The notes beneath the pieces are model-generated. The model was not told the origin of the DNA, did not search any database, and saw only the letters and a list, made by a program, of their open reading frames with translations. DNA of 64,000 nucleotides, from the NCBI GenBank assembly GCA_027422505.1, contig JAPQWV010000018.1, positions 13,720,001-13,784,000 of the forward strand. Reading direction: 5' to 3'. Made by a program: the position numbers and the translations under genes. Shown here piece by piece: positions 9,814 to 20,776 of the stretch (positions within the stretch are counted from its first letter, which is position 1; each line of letters begins with the position of its first letter). The DNA is from Craterostigma plantagineum (lineage: Eukaryota; Streptophyta; Magnoliopsida; Lamiales; Linderniaceae).

Positions 9814-10175
9814 CGCGGGACCAAGCTCTAGTACACGGGACCCAAGCTCTAGTGCGCGGGACCCAAGCTCTTGTGCACGGGACCCAAGCTCTACCGCATG
9901 AAGCATGCGCGGGTCCCCTGTGTTTACGCGCAGGTACCCTGCATTTATGCGCGGGTCCCATGATCTAATGGGCCTGCCCTAATGTGCGGGGACAATGCAC
10001 TGATGCGCGGGGCCCGTGAATTTATGGGCGGGTCCCGTGAATTTATGTGCAGGTCCCGTGATTTACTCGCCGCACTAATGTGCGGGACTGCTGCTTTAAT
10101 GTGGGGTCCCACGTTGTAACGCGCGGAACGCGCGGGTGGCCTGCTCTGCTTTCAAGCAGGGTCCCCGGATCAACT
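9814..10175. repeat. Second GGGTCCC minisatellite block with a 21-bp sub-array
   Basis: Four tandem units of about 21 bp (CGGGACCCAAGCTCTAGTG type) run from about 9814 to 9895. The block then switches to forward units (GCGGGTCCCGTGAATTTAT type) to about 10170. The GGGACCC-to-GGGTCCC orientation switch mirrors that at 8.57 kb. Probably the distal subterminal region of the MULE. Confidence 0.8.
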
Positions 10176-10480
10176 GGAAGTAAAAACAATGAACATGTTC
10201 GGCCTTCCAAACCGGAATTTCCGAAGCTTTGAGAACCCATTGGAAGCGTTTAGGACTGAGAGTTACAGATTTAGATGGTTATATTCAAAATACGACCCGG
10301 AAAAATACTTACACTGAAGCGTGAGGTTCGAATCTTTCGTTCGCCGAGGACTTTCCAGCTTCCTTCCACTGTGAAGAAGCGCGATATGAGGTCGGGGAAT
10401 TTCTCTTAAGGACGAGGACGAAGAAGAAGAATAATTCGGTGAGGTGGAGTGGAATGAATGCTTTCTGCTGCAAAATGGAC
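10176..10480 (-). other. Possible captured leader exon with strong splice donor
   Basis: On - the sequence from about 10480 to 10313 is pyrimidine-rich, like a plant 5' leader, and ends at a consensus donor (CAGT/GTAAGT at 10312). It has no clear ATG and lies upstream of the DEK_C frame in the same orientation. It could be the 5' UTR exon of the captured gene. This rests on splice-site and base-composition evidence only. Confidence 0.25.
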
Positions 10481-10772
10481 GTGCAGCTTTTAATTCATTT
10501 CAGGCGTTGTATTTTATTTTTGTTTTTCTTTTTTTTTTAATTAATAATAAGGGATTACGAAAAGATGATTAAGTGTTAATTAAAAAGAGTGCTATTGACC
10601 AAAAAAAAAGTCAAGAGTGCTATTTTTTTAAACTTGACCGCGTCAAAGGCCATCTTTTAAAAAGACCCCAATTTGGTGATACTATTAAACTCAATGCAAC
10701 ATCGACTAAAATTAAAAGTTTGTCACTTGGTATAATTAAATGAATCACTCTATCTATTGTAAAAAAAAAAAA

Positions 10773-11283
10773 TAGGAAAATTTCACTTGGTATTCTAAGC
10801 CTTTTCTAGTTGGTGTCCAAAGTTATTTTCGATTCTGGTAGGTACCCTGTTCCTTTCCAACTGGTGCCCAAAATATTTTTTTTTTAATTATGGTAGTTAC
10901 CCTGTTTTTAACCCTTTTCCACTGGTGTCGAAATGTTTCCAATGTAGGTATTCCCAAGTATAACGCCGTGATTTTAAATGATAAAAAAATCGAGATTGTC
11001 TAGGTGTATGACTCGTTAATTGCTATTCTAAAAATGATTCATATACCTAAAAATCACATTTTTAATTTTTTAAAACCACGATGCCACACGTTGGTGTACC
11101 TACTTAGAAATACTTTCGCCGCCGGCTGGAAAAGCAATAAACACAGGGGTACAAATCGAAACTGAAAAATACCTTGGGTACCACTGAAAAAGTCTTGAAA
11201 ACATGAGTACCTATTAGAGAATTGAAAATAACTGTGGGCACCAACTGAAAAATCTTTAACTACAGGGTACCAAGTGAGATTTA
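10773..11283. mobile_element. Foldback MITE with GGTACC-type words
   Basis: The ends are imperfect inverted repeats over about 150 bp. The left begins near TTTCACTTGGTA, with GTTGGTGTCCAAAGTTATTTTC following; the right ends with TACCAAGTGAGATTTATC. Inside are alternating GGTACC/GGTGCCC words. No ORF. No unambiguous target duplication, so ends are approximate. It is similar in style to the MITEs at 16465 and 32197. Confidence 0.65.
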
Positions 11284-11358
11284 TCAGAAACTTAAAGCAA
11301 GATGATCAGAGTCGGTATTTTGTGTCAAAAAGTTTTCGAAATACAAATATCCCATTAA

Positions 11359-11976
11359 GGCCTTCCTCAATGCTAGGTTTTCTGATGAGTAGGAGAGAGA
11401 AAAAATCTGTAAAACAGAGGTTTTTTGCATTGTGAGGTGTTGTAGGTTTTTTGAGAGGTTTAGTAGAACAAACCTGGATTTTTTGGGTGTGCGTGTCAGC
11501 TTTTAATATATATTTATAAAAAATATGAGAAAATAGATCTTGAAAATAAAAATAATACAATACATTATGTGACGGGATAGTTTTTTAATACTTTATCCTA
11601 TATTAATATTTGTTTATTAATATTTATTAATTTTTTTATTTTTTACGAATAAAATTTTAATGTGTTAAAAAAATGTATTTCTTTTATATTCAAATAAATA
11701 AATAATATTTTTTATTATGTAACGAAATTTTTTATTAAATTAAATAATATGAAATATAATATAATTATTTATATATTATTTCGAAAATTAATAAATAAAT
11801 TTGGTTAATTAAATAAAATTAAATGAAATTAAAGAGGGTCTCCTAAAAAACCTACTTTTTGGGTTTTATGGTTGAAGAAAAATTTTATTTTGGAGGTAGA
11901 GCTTTTTTACCTTTGAGGTGGCGCTCACGTGGCACACTAAAATCCTACCTTTTTGGGTTTAGCATTGAGGAATGCC
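11359..11976. mobile_element. PIF/Harbinger-like MITE, TSD TAA
   Basis: The left end GGCCTTCCTCAATGCTA and right end TAGCATTGAGGAATGCC (with small changes) form a TIR. The element is flanked by TAA at 11356-11358 and 11977-11979. A 3-bp TWA-type target and a GGCCTT-type terminus fit PIF/Harbinger (Tourist-like) MITEs. The interior is AT-rich and non-coding. Confidence 0.75.
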
Positions 11977-12286
11977 TAAGTGGAAAAAAGAAACAAGATA
12001 AGATGATAGTCGTTCCATTTAGTGATCTCATATTTGAGAAGACGTTTATTAGGGTTTCAAACTCGATCACACTGATTAAATAAATAATCTATGACCCTAA
12101 TGTTGATCACAACTATATTTCAACAGTAAACCATATTCAAGCTAAATTAAAGCAAAAAAAAATAACAAAAAAACAAAATTGAACATAGATTGCGTCACAT
12201 TCAAATTTCAATACTATGTTCTCCTCCAACAATAAATACCCCTCTCTTCTCCAATCTTCCGCATCCCTATATTTCTGCTTTTTCAA

Positions 12287-12292
<6 letters not shown>

Positions 12293-12321
<29 letters not shown>
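12293..12321 (+). promoter_or_regulatory. (CT)n in the LBD 5' leader
   Basis: A pure CT run ends about 20 bp before the LBD start codon. Pyrimidine tracts in 5' leaders are common in plant genes. A TATA-like AATAAATA lies near 12230, so the run is probably transcribed. Confidence 0.5.
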
Positions 12322-12325
<4 letters not shown>

Positions 12326-12342
12326 CCATTAATTAATTAAGA

Positions 12343-12526
12343 ATGAGCTGCAATGGATGTCGAGTTCTTCGCAAGGGTTGTAGCCGTGACTGTGTTTTGA
12401 GACCTTCCCTTCAATGGATTAGCTTCGCCGAAGCCCAAGCCAACGCCACCCTTTTCCTCGCCAAATTCTACGGCCGCGCTGGCCTAATCAACCTCATCAA
12501 CGCCGGCCCTTCTCATCTCTATCCTG

Positions 12527-12590
<64 letters not shown>

Positions 12591-13389
12591 GAGTTAAAAA
12601 CCCTTTAGAATGATAAAGGAGAGATGGGATTTGATTTTAGCAGTAGTTTTGTTAGCTGGGAAATTGACTGTTTGTTGATGGTATGTAAGAAGAACATCGT
12701 CCATGGCGGACGGAGAAACCTATGACTTGATTCTCTCTCTATTCAGTGAAAGAAAAATGGGATTTTTTTGCGGTAATTTTGATTCTTCCTTCTGTTTTTT
12801 TTTTTTCCTCTCTGAAAATTAATTTGCAGAGATTTTCAAGTCTCTTCTTTACGAAGCTTGTGGGAGAATCATAAACCCCGTCGAAGGAGCGCTAGGCCTT
12901 TTCTCGTCGGGAAATTGGCCGCGGTGTCAGGCGGCGGTGGACGCCGTGCTCGCCGGAAAACCTCTGACAGTCGACGGCGGAGCTCTTGACGATCGCCAAC
13001 TAAAAGTCGAAACCCTTCCGAGATACGGCGACATACGCCACCTCTCCGCCGACGACTTGGTCCGCCGAGTGAGGAAAAACCACCCACGGTTCAAGAAATC
13101 GTCCTCCCTAAAGAACCGCCTCCGCGGGTCAACGCCGCCGGCGGAGACTTACATCGGCGAGATCAGCCAGTTTACCATTACAGGCTGGGAAGAGCTGAAA
13201 GAAGATCGAACTGAAAACGTTTTGCTCAGCGACGACGATGAGGAAGAAGCGGTGAAGAGGGCGCCGAGCCATGACTCGTTATCGGTCGAGACATTTGAAC
13301 CGGACTTGGCTAACCCGGTTCTTGTAGGGGAACCGGGCCGGTTGGATGATATGAGCTTGGAGCTGACACTGGGCTTTGATTATGCGTGA
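12343..13389 (+). CDS. Class II LBD (LOB-domain) transcription factor, LBD37-42 clade
   Basis: Nuclear DNA-binding protein of the LATERAL ORGAN BOUNDARIES family. Exons are 12343-12526 and 12830-13389, with a 303-bp GT-AG intron; the join splits a Glu codon and gives 247 aa. The N-terminal zinc-finger-like block is CX2CX6CX3C (Cys3, Cys6, Cys13, Cys17, starting [13 protein letters not shown]). The GAS-like region ([20 protein letters not shown]) and [13 protein letters not shown] across the splice join follow. The [13 protein letters not shown] segment resembles the LBD40-42 branch more than LBD37-39. The leucine-zipper coiled coil of class I is missing, as expected. The C-terminus is acidic and ends with an LELTLGFDY tail, typical of class II. 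Class II members are known repressors in nitrogen and anthocyanin control and in development; the role here is inferred. No defect is visible. Confidence 0.93.
12530..12588. repeat. (TC)n microsatellite beginning at the LBD 5' splice site
   Basis: About 29 TC units start two bases after the intron donor GT (12527-12528). The intron thus opens with a long pyrimidine run instead of a usual GTAAGT-like donor. Confidence 0.95.
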
Positions 13390-14531
13390 GGGGTATTTTC
13401 AGACAATTTATTTAATATTATTAATGATTAAAAATGTGTCAGTCCCAGTTTTGGAGGAGCTTTCTACTTTTTAATTATCAAGTTTTCTTTTTTTTTTTGG
13501 GTGTATCTTTTAGAACTTTGGTAGTTTGTAGTAGTTAAGCTTGGATTTTATTAAGTGTATGAATTACGGAATTATTCTTATAATTCCTTAATTTCGATCA
13601 ATCTTCTCTTCCAATTTTCAGGATATGTTGTTATCATATTATCTGTGTTATAATATATTATAACATAAAGGTTGCTTACTTATTTTTTTTGTTCGATAAG
13701 GTTAAAATTGTCATAGTATTTTTGTTTGGCCTTTGGTAAAAAAGCGTGTAAAGTAGAAATTTATGCAGTATATTTAAGACAAGTGGCCTTCATGCAGCAA
13801 TTTTAGTCTTTCTTTATTTTATTTTATCGTATTTCTAAAAAAAGGTTCTCAATAAGTAAGTATAAATATCAAGAAAGCCAGCCAGTTGACTTTATTTTGT
13901 TATTATTAATATTATTATGCTTATGTATATTATATTATTATTATGTCATCAAACGTTGTTAGGTCGTCGCATAACCCTTATCACGTCTTGAGAGGGATAT
14001 AAAATTAATTAATTAAGTGCTAATCCGCCAACAGATTAATCAGATTCTAGTGTATTAATATTTTCTTGGTGGATAAAACCCTAATTTTAATATTGATTAA
14101 ATAATAAGATATTGTGTAAGATTTATATTTTCATGAATTAAAAAAGCTCTTTGCTGATTACATGGATGACGACTTTGGCAAGAAACGTCAGCTTCGCCTG
14201 GCGCGTTATAAAATGAATTAAAATGAATCGACATTATTTGGATTCCAAAGTCATGTCCGTGCATGTGAAAGAAGCATTGCATGTTGTTATATAATATATT
14301 CTTTTAGATAAAAAAATAACATTTTTTGTTGTCACATCAAATTCGCAGCTCCACGGTAATTTTCACATTTCGAGTAAATTTAGTTTGAGTCAAATCTAAA
14401 CTTCACGATTTGGAATGACCTGACTCATAGCAAATTACTTGTGGAGAAAAATAACGATTTGCCCTTTGATTAGTTGTAAATTGTTTTTGATTTGTTCTCA
14501 TGTACACACACATTATTTAGATATATAAATC

Positions 14532-14737
14532 TAGAGGTTTACTATAATGCTCACCTATCGTGAGCAACCACCGTGAGTTCGTAATTACAACTTTTTTTCT
14601 CCCACTCTGGCGATGCCATCACCTCCGCCATCCCTCTTAATCTTTTTCTCCCACTAGGACTGCGGAGGTGATGACATCGCCGGAATGGGAGAAAAAAGCT
14701 GTAATTGCAAAATCAACTGCACCATAGCAAACCTCTA
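14532..14737. mobile_element. Small foldback MITE
   Basis: The ends TAGAGGTTTACTATAATGC and GCACCATAGCAAACCTCTA are inverted repeats. Inside, CTCCCACTCTGGCGATG pairs with CATCGCCGGAATGGGAG, so most of the 206 bp folds back. No coding content; target duplication unclear. Confidence 0.7.
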
Positions 14738-16282
14738 TAAATTTATATAGTCAATGATATGGAATTATTGAAGTTCATTGATGAAGATTCCCTTCCCAAA
14801 AAAGTTGCTAATATTTTATCAAGTAAACTCTTGAATATTCGGAGAAGCGTTTGCAAGTAGCCGCGAAGGGTCACATGTCAACACCATAAACATATAAAAC
14901 GAAAATTGCCCATAATGGCAATAAAATAATATGCCAATAACCTAACTAATCAATTTTATTTAAGAATAAATGTCGCATTCACTTGGGAAATTAATGGAAC
15001 TTGTACGTAAGACGCTAGATTCAAACGATTATTGAAATGGGGATTCATGAATCTAAGCAAGACTTCGTTTAATTTGATATTTATTAATTAGTCACTCATT
15101 AGATAAGGAAGCAAGTTGATCTTATACACTTCCAAGAATCTAAAAGCCATTTGGATTCCAGATATTTTATCTTTATTGTCCCTACTAGTATTTTAAATGA
15201 GATTCGACGTGTATTTTATATTTTATTCCGATTTCCCACACCCCTAACACTTCATATAATTAATCAAATTTCTGTATGTGTATGTTTGTGACTTGTTCTT
15301 TCCGAGTTCTATAGTTTAACGAGTTCTACAACACATAAAAAAAGGAAAGGAAAAAGGTTGGGAATATTAAAATAGAAAAGTAAAGGAAAAAAGTTTCGCG
15401 CATCACACTGTTCATTGGGAAATTATTCAAAAAGATACTAGTTTATATATTATATTTTCCTAAAAAAGCTTTTATTAAAGAAAACCATTCAAGTAAATTA
15501 ATCGAATTGAAGTATTATATTTAGGGTTAAAAGTTCTTATGGTTGAGTCTATCATGACGTTTCTCTACAAGAAAGTCTATACGTTGATCAAATAATTTAT
15601 TACAACTCAATATATAACAAATTGGAATTAATTGTTGGAATCTAATGTCATAAGATTCACAGGTTGCCGCATATTGCAAACTATATTAACTAATAATCAA
15701 ATAAAATAATTAATAGGAAAACGTCACTGAATTGCTGAGTCTGATGCACGTATATCATGGCATGACTCGTAAGAGTGATTGGATGAATTAAAAATACTTA
15801 ATTACGTTGAAACAATTCTTATTGGATTTGATTAGTGACTCTAAATCGAACTTAAGTAGTAACCCTTCGACTTTGTATGAGCCATTAATATTTTATTGTG
15901 ATGGGGCATGAAGTAGCTCGTAATTACATGTAATCCGTCTTGTTTTAGTATAAGCTAAATGATGATTAAGAATGTAATAACTTGCGACATTGGGTTAAGA
16001 ATAGTGATATTAACTACTATTGATTGGGTTGTTTCTTTCTGATAAGCCCATTTCGAAGTGTAGATATGTTCTGACTTCTGTCCCCTCAAACAGCTCAGCA
16101 GGAGTTAAAAACCGCTCAATTAAGTGTATCAACCGGTCAATCAGAATTTTTCTCAAATTAATAATTAACATAAAATAAAAAATAAGAAACCACCCACTAC
16201 CTTGCATTTATATATTGTCTCATTTATCCTTTTTTTTAGTAATTGTTATTTAATATTTCATAAATGATTTATATATTATGTA

Positions 16283-16314
16283 GCACACGCATATGAGTGT
16301 GCAATATAGACTAG
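16283..16314 (+). mobile_element. Helitron-like 3' terminus
   Basis: A short hairpin (GCACACGCATATGAGTGTGC) is followed after about 8 nt by CTAG and a T. This is the known Helitron 3' signature: a hairpin shortly before CTRR, inserted at A/T. No 5' TC end could be assigned. A similar end occurs at 44429. Confidence 0.55.
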
Positions 16315-16464
16315 TGTAATATTAATTCATATGTAAACATAGTTATTTCATGTGTAATCATGAGGTGTAAGGATTTAGCCATGGTCCATTTAAATGCCGA
16401 TATATTTGCCGAACGTCCAATTATCCAATTTGATATCAAATTAGCTTATATATTGAATATTTTA

Positions 16465-16893
16465 GGGGTTTTTACACATAAGTACCTATATGGAAAAAAA
16501 CTTGTAATTTAGTACACAGTCAGGATTTTTTATATATAGGTACCTAACAGAATAAAATTTTTGCACATAGGTACCCGATCCCGAAAGTACATCATACAAC
16601 ACATCTGGGTACCCTATCCCAACACATTTAGGTACCCTACATAACATAAAATGGTACGACGTATGTTATATTTAGGTACGCCCTATATAACACACAGGCA
16701 TACCGTAGGTACGACGTATGCTATATTAAGGTACCCTATATAAACACATTTGGGTACCCTATATAACAGAAATGGTACGGCGTATGTTATATTTAGGTAA
16801 AAATTAAATCGGGTACCTATCTATAAAATTTTCTGACATGGGTAGTTATGTGTAAAAATTTTATCCAATTGGGTACTTTTCTATAGATTCACC
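16465..16893. mobile_element. 429-bp MULE-type MITE, copy 1
   Basis: Ends GGGGTTTTTACACATAAGTAC and GTACTTTTCTATAGATTCACC are inverted repeats (with changes). It is flanked by 9-bp AATATTTTA (16456-16464) and AACATTTTA (16894-16902), one mismatch. A 9-bp target duplication points to Mutator-class mobilisation. The interior is filled with GGTACC, GTACG and GGTACG words in both orientations. The copy at 32197-32625 has the same length. Confidence 0.85.
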
Positions 16894-17067
16894 AACATTT
16901 TATATTATTAATTAAGTTATTAAAAAATAAGGACAAATTATAATAAATTACAATACTAAAGATAAAATTGTAATTAGGCAATTAATGGTAAAATTGTAAC
17001 ATAACCATTTTGAGAGACTAGTTTTATCCACATTACAACCTTTATATAAGAGGATATATAACTTGTA

Positions 17068-17215
17068 GGGTCCGTTTGGTATGTGGAATGCAACGCGAAA
17101 AAGAAAAGGAAAATGAAACGACACGCATCGAATCATTGTATATTACGCCCTGCGTGTCGTACCATAATGCGTTTCTTTTCTTTTCAACACCGAATTCTAC
17201 ATACCAAATGCACCC
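17068..17215. mobile_element. Small TIR MITE (GGGTCCGTTTGGTA type)
   Basis: Left GGGTCCGTTTGGTATGT pairs with right ACATACCAAATGCACCC. The interior also pairs (CGAAAAAGAAAAG with CTTTTCTTTTC), giving a 148-bp foldback. Superfamily uncertain; no clear TSD. Confidence 0.7.
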
Positions 17216-17477
17216 ATAAGAATGGTTAATAATTTAAGAAAAAGAAACTACATCTTACAATATTTGCTCTTTGAGCAATTTTTCCAAGGAAGATGTAGCA
17301 AAAGTTGCACTTGACAAAAGAATTTAGAAGATACCAAATACGCAATTGAATCACGGGTGGTTTCTAGATTAAACGAATAATTAAAAACATCACACAAGAA
17401 GAGATGCAATTGAAAGGAAACCAAGAGAGTCAAATAAAACTTTAGCCCATACATATACATAAATATAGCAAACCAAA

Positions 17478-20400
17478 TTAGATAATATATTTCTCCTTCA
17501 GAACTCTAGAGATCCCTCTAATCGTAGAAGGCGTAGTTCTACAACAACCTCCAATGATATTGGCACCAGCCTCTCTCCACTTCGTTGCAAACACCTCGAA
17601 CTTCTCATCATCAAAACATTTCGATGGCTACCAAAAAATCCCACAAAATTCAATTTTTTTCTATATCACAACCTCTTATAAGTATATTTATATATTTGAA
17701 TTAGGCTTAATTATTTTTTTTTTTGTCCCGTAACTTAGGGGGTGTGGCATTATAAGGACACACTAATTTAGGGTGTGGCGTTATATGGATAGTAGTACGT
17801 TTTAAAATCGTGCAATTTATAGTTATTATACCTGATTTTCCCCAAATTAAATCACGTACCACGCACGTGACCGATTTTTATACCGAAAAACTGACGTGGT
17901 GCCGGACCGATGACATGCCCGTTTTTGCTAATTTTTGGGCGGAACGATGAGATGTCCGTTTTATAGAAACGCCACGTCATTTAACTAATCCGACTTGGCG
18001 CAGTCATAATTAATTAAAAAAGAAATACAAAAAATCTCTATAAAACGGGCATGTCATCGGTACGGCGCCACGTCGGACCTTCCCGTATAATCGGTCACGT
18101 GCGTGACACGTGATGTATTTTGGGAAAAAATCAGGTATAAAAATCGGTCACGTGCGTGGCACGTGATGTGTTTTTGGAAAAAATCAGGTATAATGTCAAT
18201 AAATTGCACGATTTTAAAACGTATTGTCCCTATAATGCCACACCCTAAATTAGCGGTTCTATAATGCCACACCCCCTAAGTTACAGACCAAAAAAATAAT
18301 TAAGCCTTTAATATATATCTCCACTCACCAGCCATCTCTTTGCAACGCCATCCCAAATCTCACCACTATTTGGGTAAACAACTGTGGCCTTATCGGTACA
18401 CTGCACAGAAAGACAACATCGGATCCTTAAAAAATTTAGGGGCATTATATATCAGAAACCTTGATTTTGCCTAAATTCTACGATTTCCACGACATTATAT
18501 ACTAGAAGCCTTGATTTTGCTTCCATTCAAGGATTTCAACAAATTTAAGTGGTGCATTATAAAGGCAATAGCATTTAAATTCAAGCATTTTAGGACAAAA
18601 TATTAAATTATGACGTATAATGTAGGGCTGCAAATGCGCCGTTCAACTTAGAGCTCGAGCTCATTTGAGCTCTGATGAGCTCGAATTCGACCCGAGCTCT
18701 TTAAAAAAAAATAATTAAAATAATATATTTATTACAAAAAATAAAAAATTAAAAAATAAGTAAAAACTTGCGAGCCTGTTCGAGCTTTCGAGCTCTTATA
18801 TCTGGTTTTGGATGATAGAATTGGGATATGTCTCAGATCGATTAATTCAAGTTCTTCGAGGCACTACACATAGAAGAGGCTTTCTCCTCCTATTACCAAT
18901 TGGATTTAGGAAGGACACCTCGATTTCTAATATAGCTCGAGCTCAACATAAATGAGCTCGAGGTCATTTTTGTCAAGCTCGACCCAAGCTTTTGTCGAGC
19001 CGGCTCAGCTCATCTTTCACCCCTAGTATAATGCCTCTAAATGGCTTAATTCATGAAGTGTCACCTCCTTAATTCTGTCCCTAGAATGTCACCCTAAAGT
19101 ACGGGACCGAAAAAGTAATAGGCCAAAAATAAAATACCTCTTTGAATCTCTGCACAAGGCCGAGAACAAAATGCGGCGGCGCGCAGTTGATTCCCACGGC
19201 TCTAACTCTGTCGCTTTTGTTAATGATCTCAAGGCAATCTTCGAAGCTCTCTCCCGACGGCGCACTTTCGCCGTCGACTGAGCTGAAGCATATCCATGAA
19301 GGTATCTCCACCTTCTCTTCATCAAGCAATTCCACACAAGCCTACACAAATAATCATATTTGTTTCTATAATTCTTTCTTTCATCATATGGTATGGCAGA
19401 TGATGGCGAGATATAGGGACATCTTAATTAAATGATTGCAATTTTAGGACAATAAGTTGTAAAATATGTTTAATTTATATGTATGGTAACGATGGCGTTA
19501 TAAGGACACCTTAATTTGTTTATACATGTTGAATTTATTTTGGATATGCATGGTAGGATGGAGGCGTTATAAGGACACCTTAGTTAAAAGGATTGCACTT
19601 TTAAGACTAAGTTTCAAAGTTAAAGCTTTTTCAGACTAAAATTAAGTGTTATAGTTTTAGGAATTAAGCTTCAATGTTGAAATTTATTTCCCAAAGTTGC
19701 AACAATTTAATTTCTGTGTCCTCAAATTGCTATTATTTTAATACTTATTGTCCTGAACTGAATTGCTATAATTTGACGACACCTAAAAATTTAATGTTGC
19801 AGTTTTAGGACATTAAATTTCAAAACTGAAAGAGGTGAATTGCTTTGATTTTAAATTTATTGTGCTAAAGTTGAAACATGTAAATTGTGTATCCTTCATA
19901 TTACTACGATTTTGAAACTTATTATCCTAAAATTGGCACTCTTTTAATTATCCTTAAAATGTCATTCCCCAAATACAGAACTAAAAAAATAATAATGAAG
20001 GCATATATATAAATGCGGATGCATGTACCTTAGCCTCGAGCTTATTAGGAATGGTCTCAAAGGCAAGAAGGTCAGGCCCAGCCTCTACAAGGACTTGAAG
20101 CCTACGCCTATGGAAATCTTTTAATTTCTCTAAAGTCACTCCTCTCCCATAATTTCCACTGTGAGAATGAAGAAATAAAAAAATCAAACAATTTATAAAA
20201 AATAGATTGATGATATCATATAAGAGAGGAAATATAATTTGATTTACTAACCTATACTCAGAACCATCGGCTAGATAAGCACCATAGCTTCCAATCGATG
20301 CTGCGACAAGAGGTTTGCATTTATGTTCATCGTCCAATTTCTTCGAAGCCCAGAAATTATCGCGCGATTCTAATGCGATTTTCACGCTTTTCTTGAGAAG

Positions 20401-20727
20401 TGTTTCCGATTCTTCCATGGACAATCCCCTTGATATAAATCCCGGCAAAGTTGCCTTTTTATTTTTAAGTTTTCAGACAAGTAAAGTATATGTTAGAGCC
20501 AGATTCGCTATGATTTATGGCGGGTTTTAAGGTATTAAATAAACCTGGTAAGATGATGTCACAATTATGTCTGCCCCAGCTTCTAAATACTCCATATGCA
20601 CCTGTAACAAACAACCATGTTAGAAATGAATGGATTAAATGGACAGAAGGGACGATCTTGATCTTATTATAGCTTGAGATTTCTTGCTAGATTTACATAT
20701 ATTTGATTTCTGATATATGCTTTGGCA

Positions 20728-20776
<49 letters not shown>

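Larger units (their letters stand above)
1..10670. mobile_element. Mutator-like element with transposase, Ulp1-like gene and captured DEK_C fragment
   Basis: An intact MULE transposase (+), a DUF1985/Ulp1-type gene in the opposite orientation (-) and repeated GGGTCCC-rich blocks suggest one large element of the plant MULE class that carries ULP-like genes (the Kaonashi/KI-ULP type is established knowledge). The left end lies at or outside the window start. The right end is inferred near 10.67 kb, where the GC-rich repeat texture stops; no terminal inverted repeat or target duplication was found, and Kaonashi-type MULEs are known to lack long TIRs. Boundaries are therefore approximate. An alternative is two adjacent or nested MULE derivatives, because the block at 2732-3995 is internally duplicated. 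Confidence 0.62.
13390..17477. other. Gene-free AT-rich region between LBD and HMT
   Basis: No supported ORF. It contains the LBD 3' flank, the MITEs at 14532, 16465 and 17068 and a Helitron-like terminus at 16283. Small ORFs here have no recognisable domain. The two genes converge (LBD on +, HMT on -), so this is a shared 3' intergenic region. Confidence 0.7.

Noticed and set aside
1..10670. Long TIRs for the first MULE
   Set aside because: The sequence at 1-60 and the region 10.5-10.7 kb share only short words; no convincing inverted repeat or 9-bp TSD could be seen.
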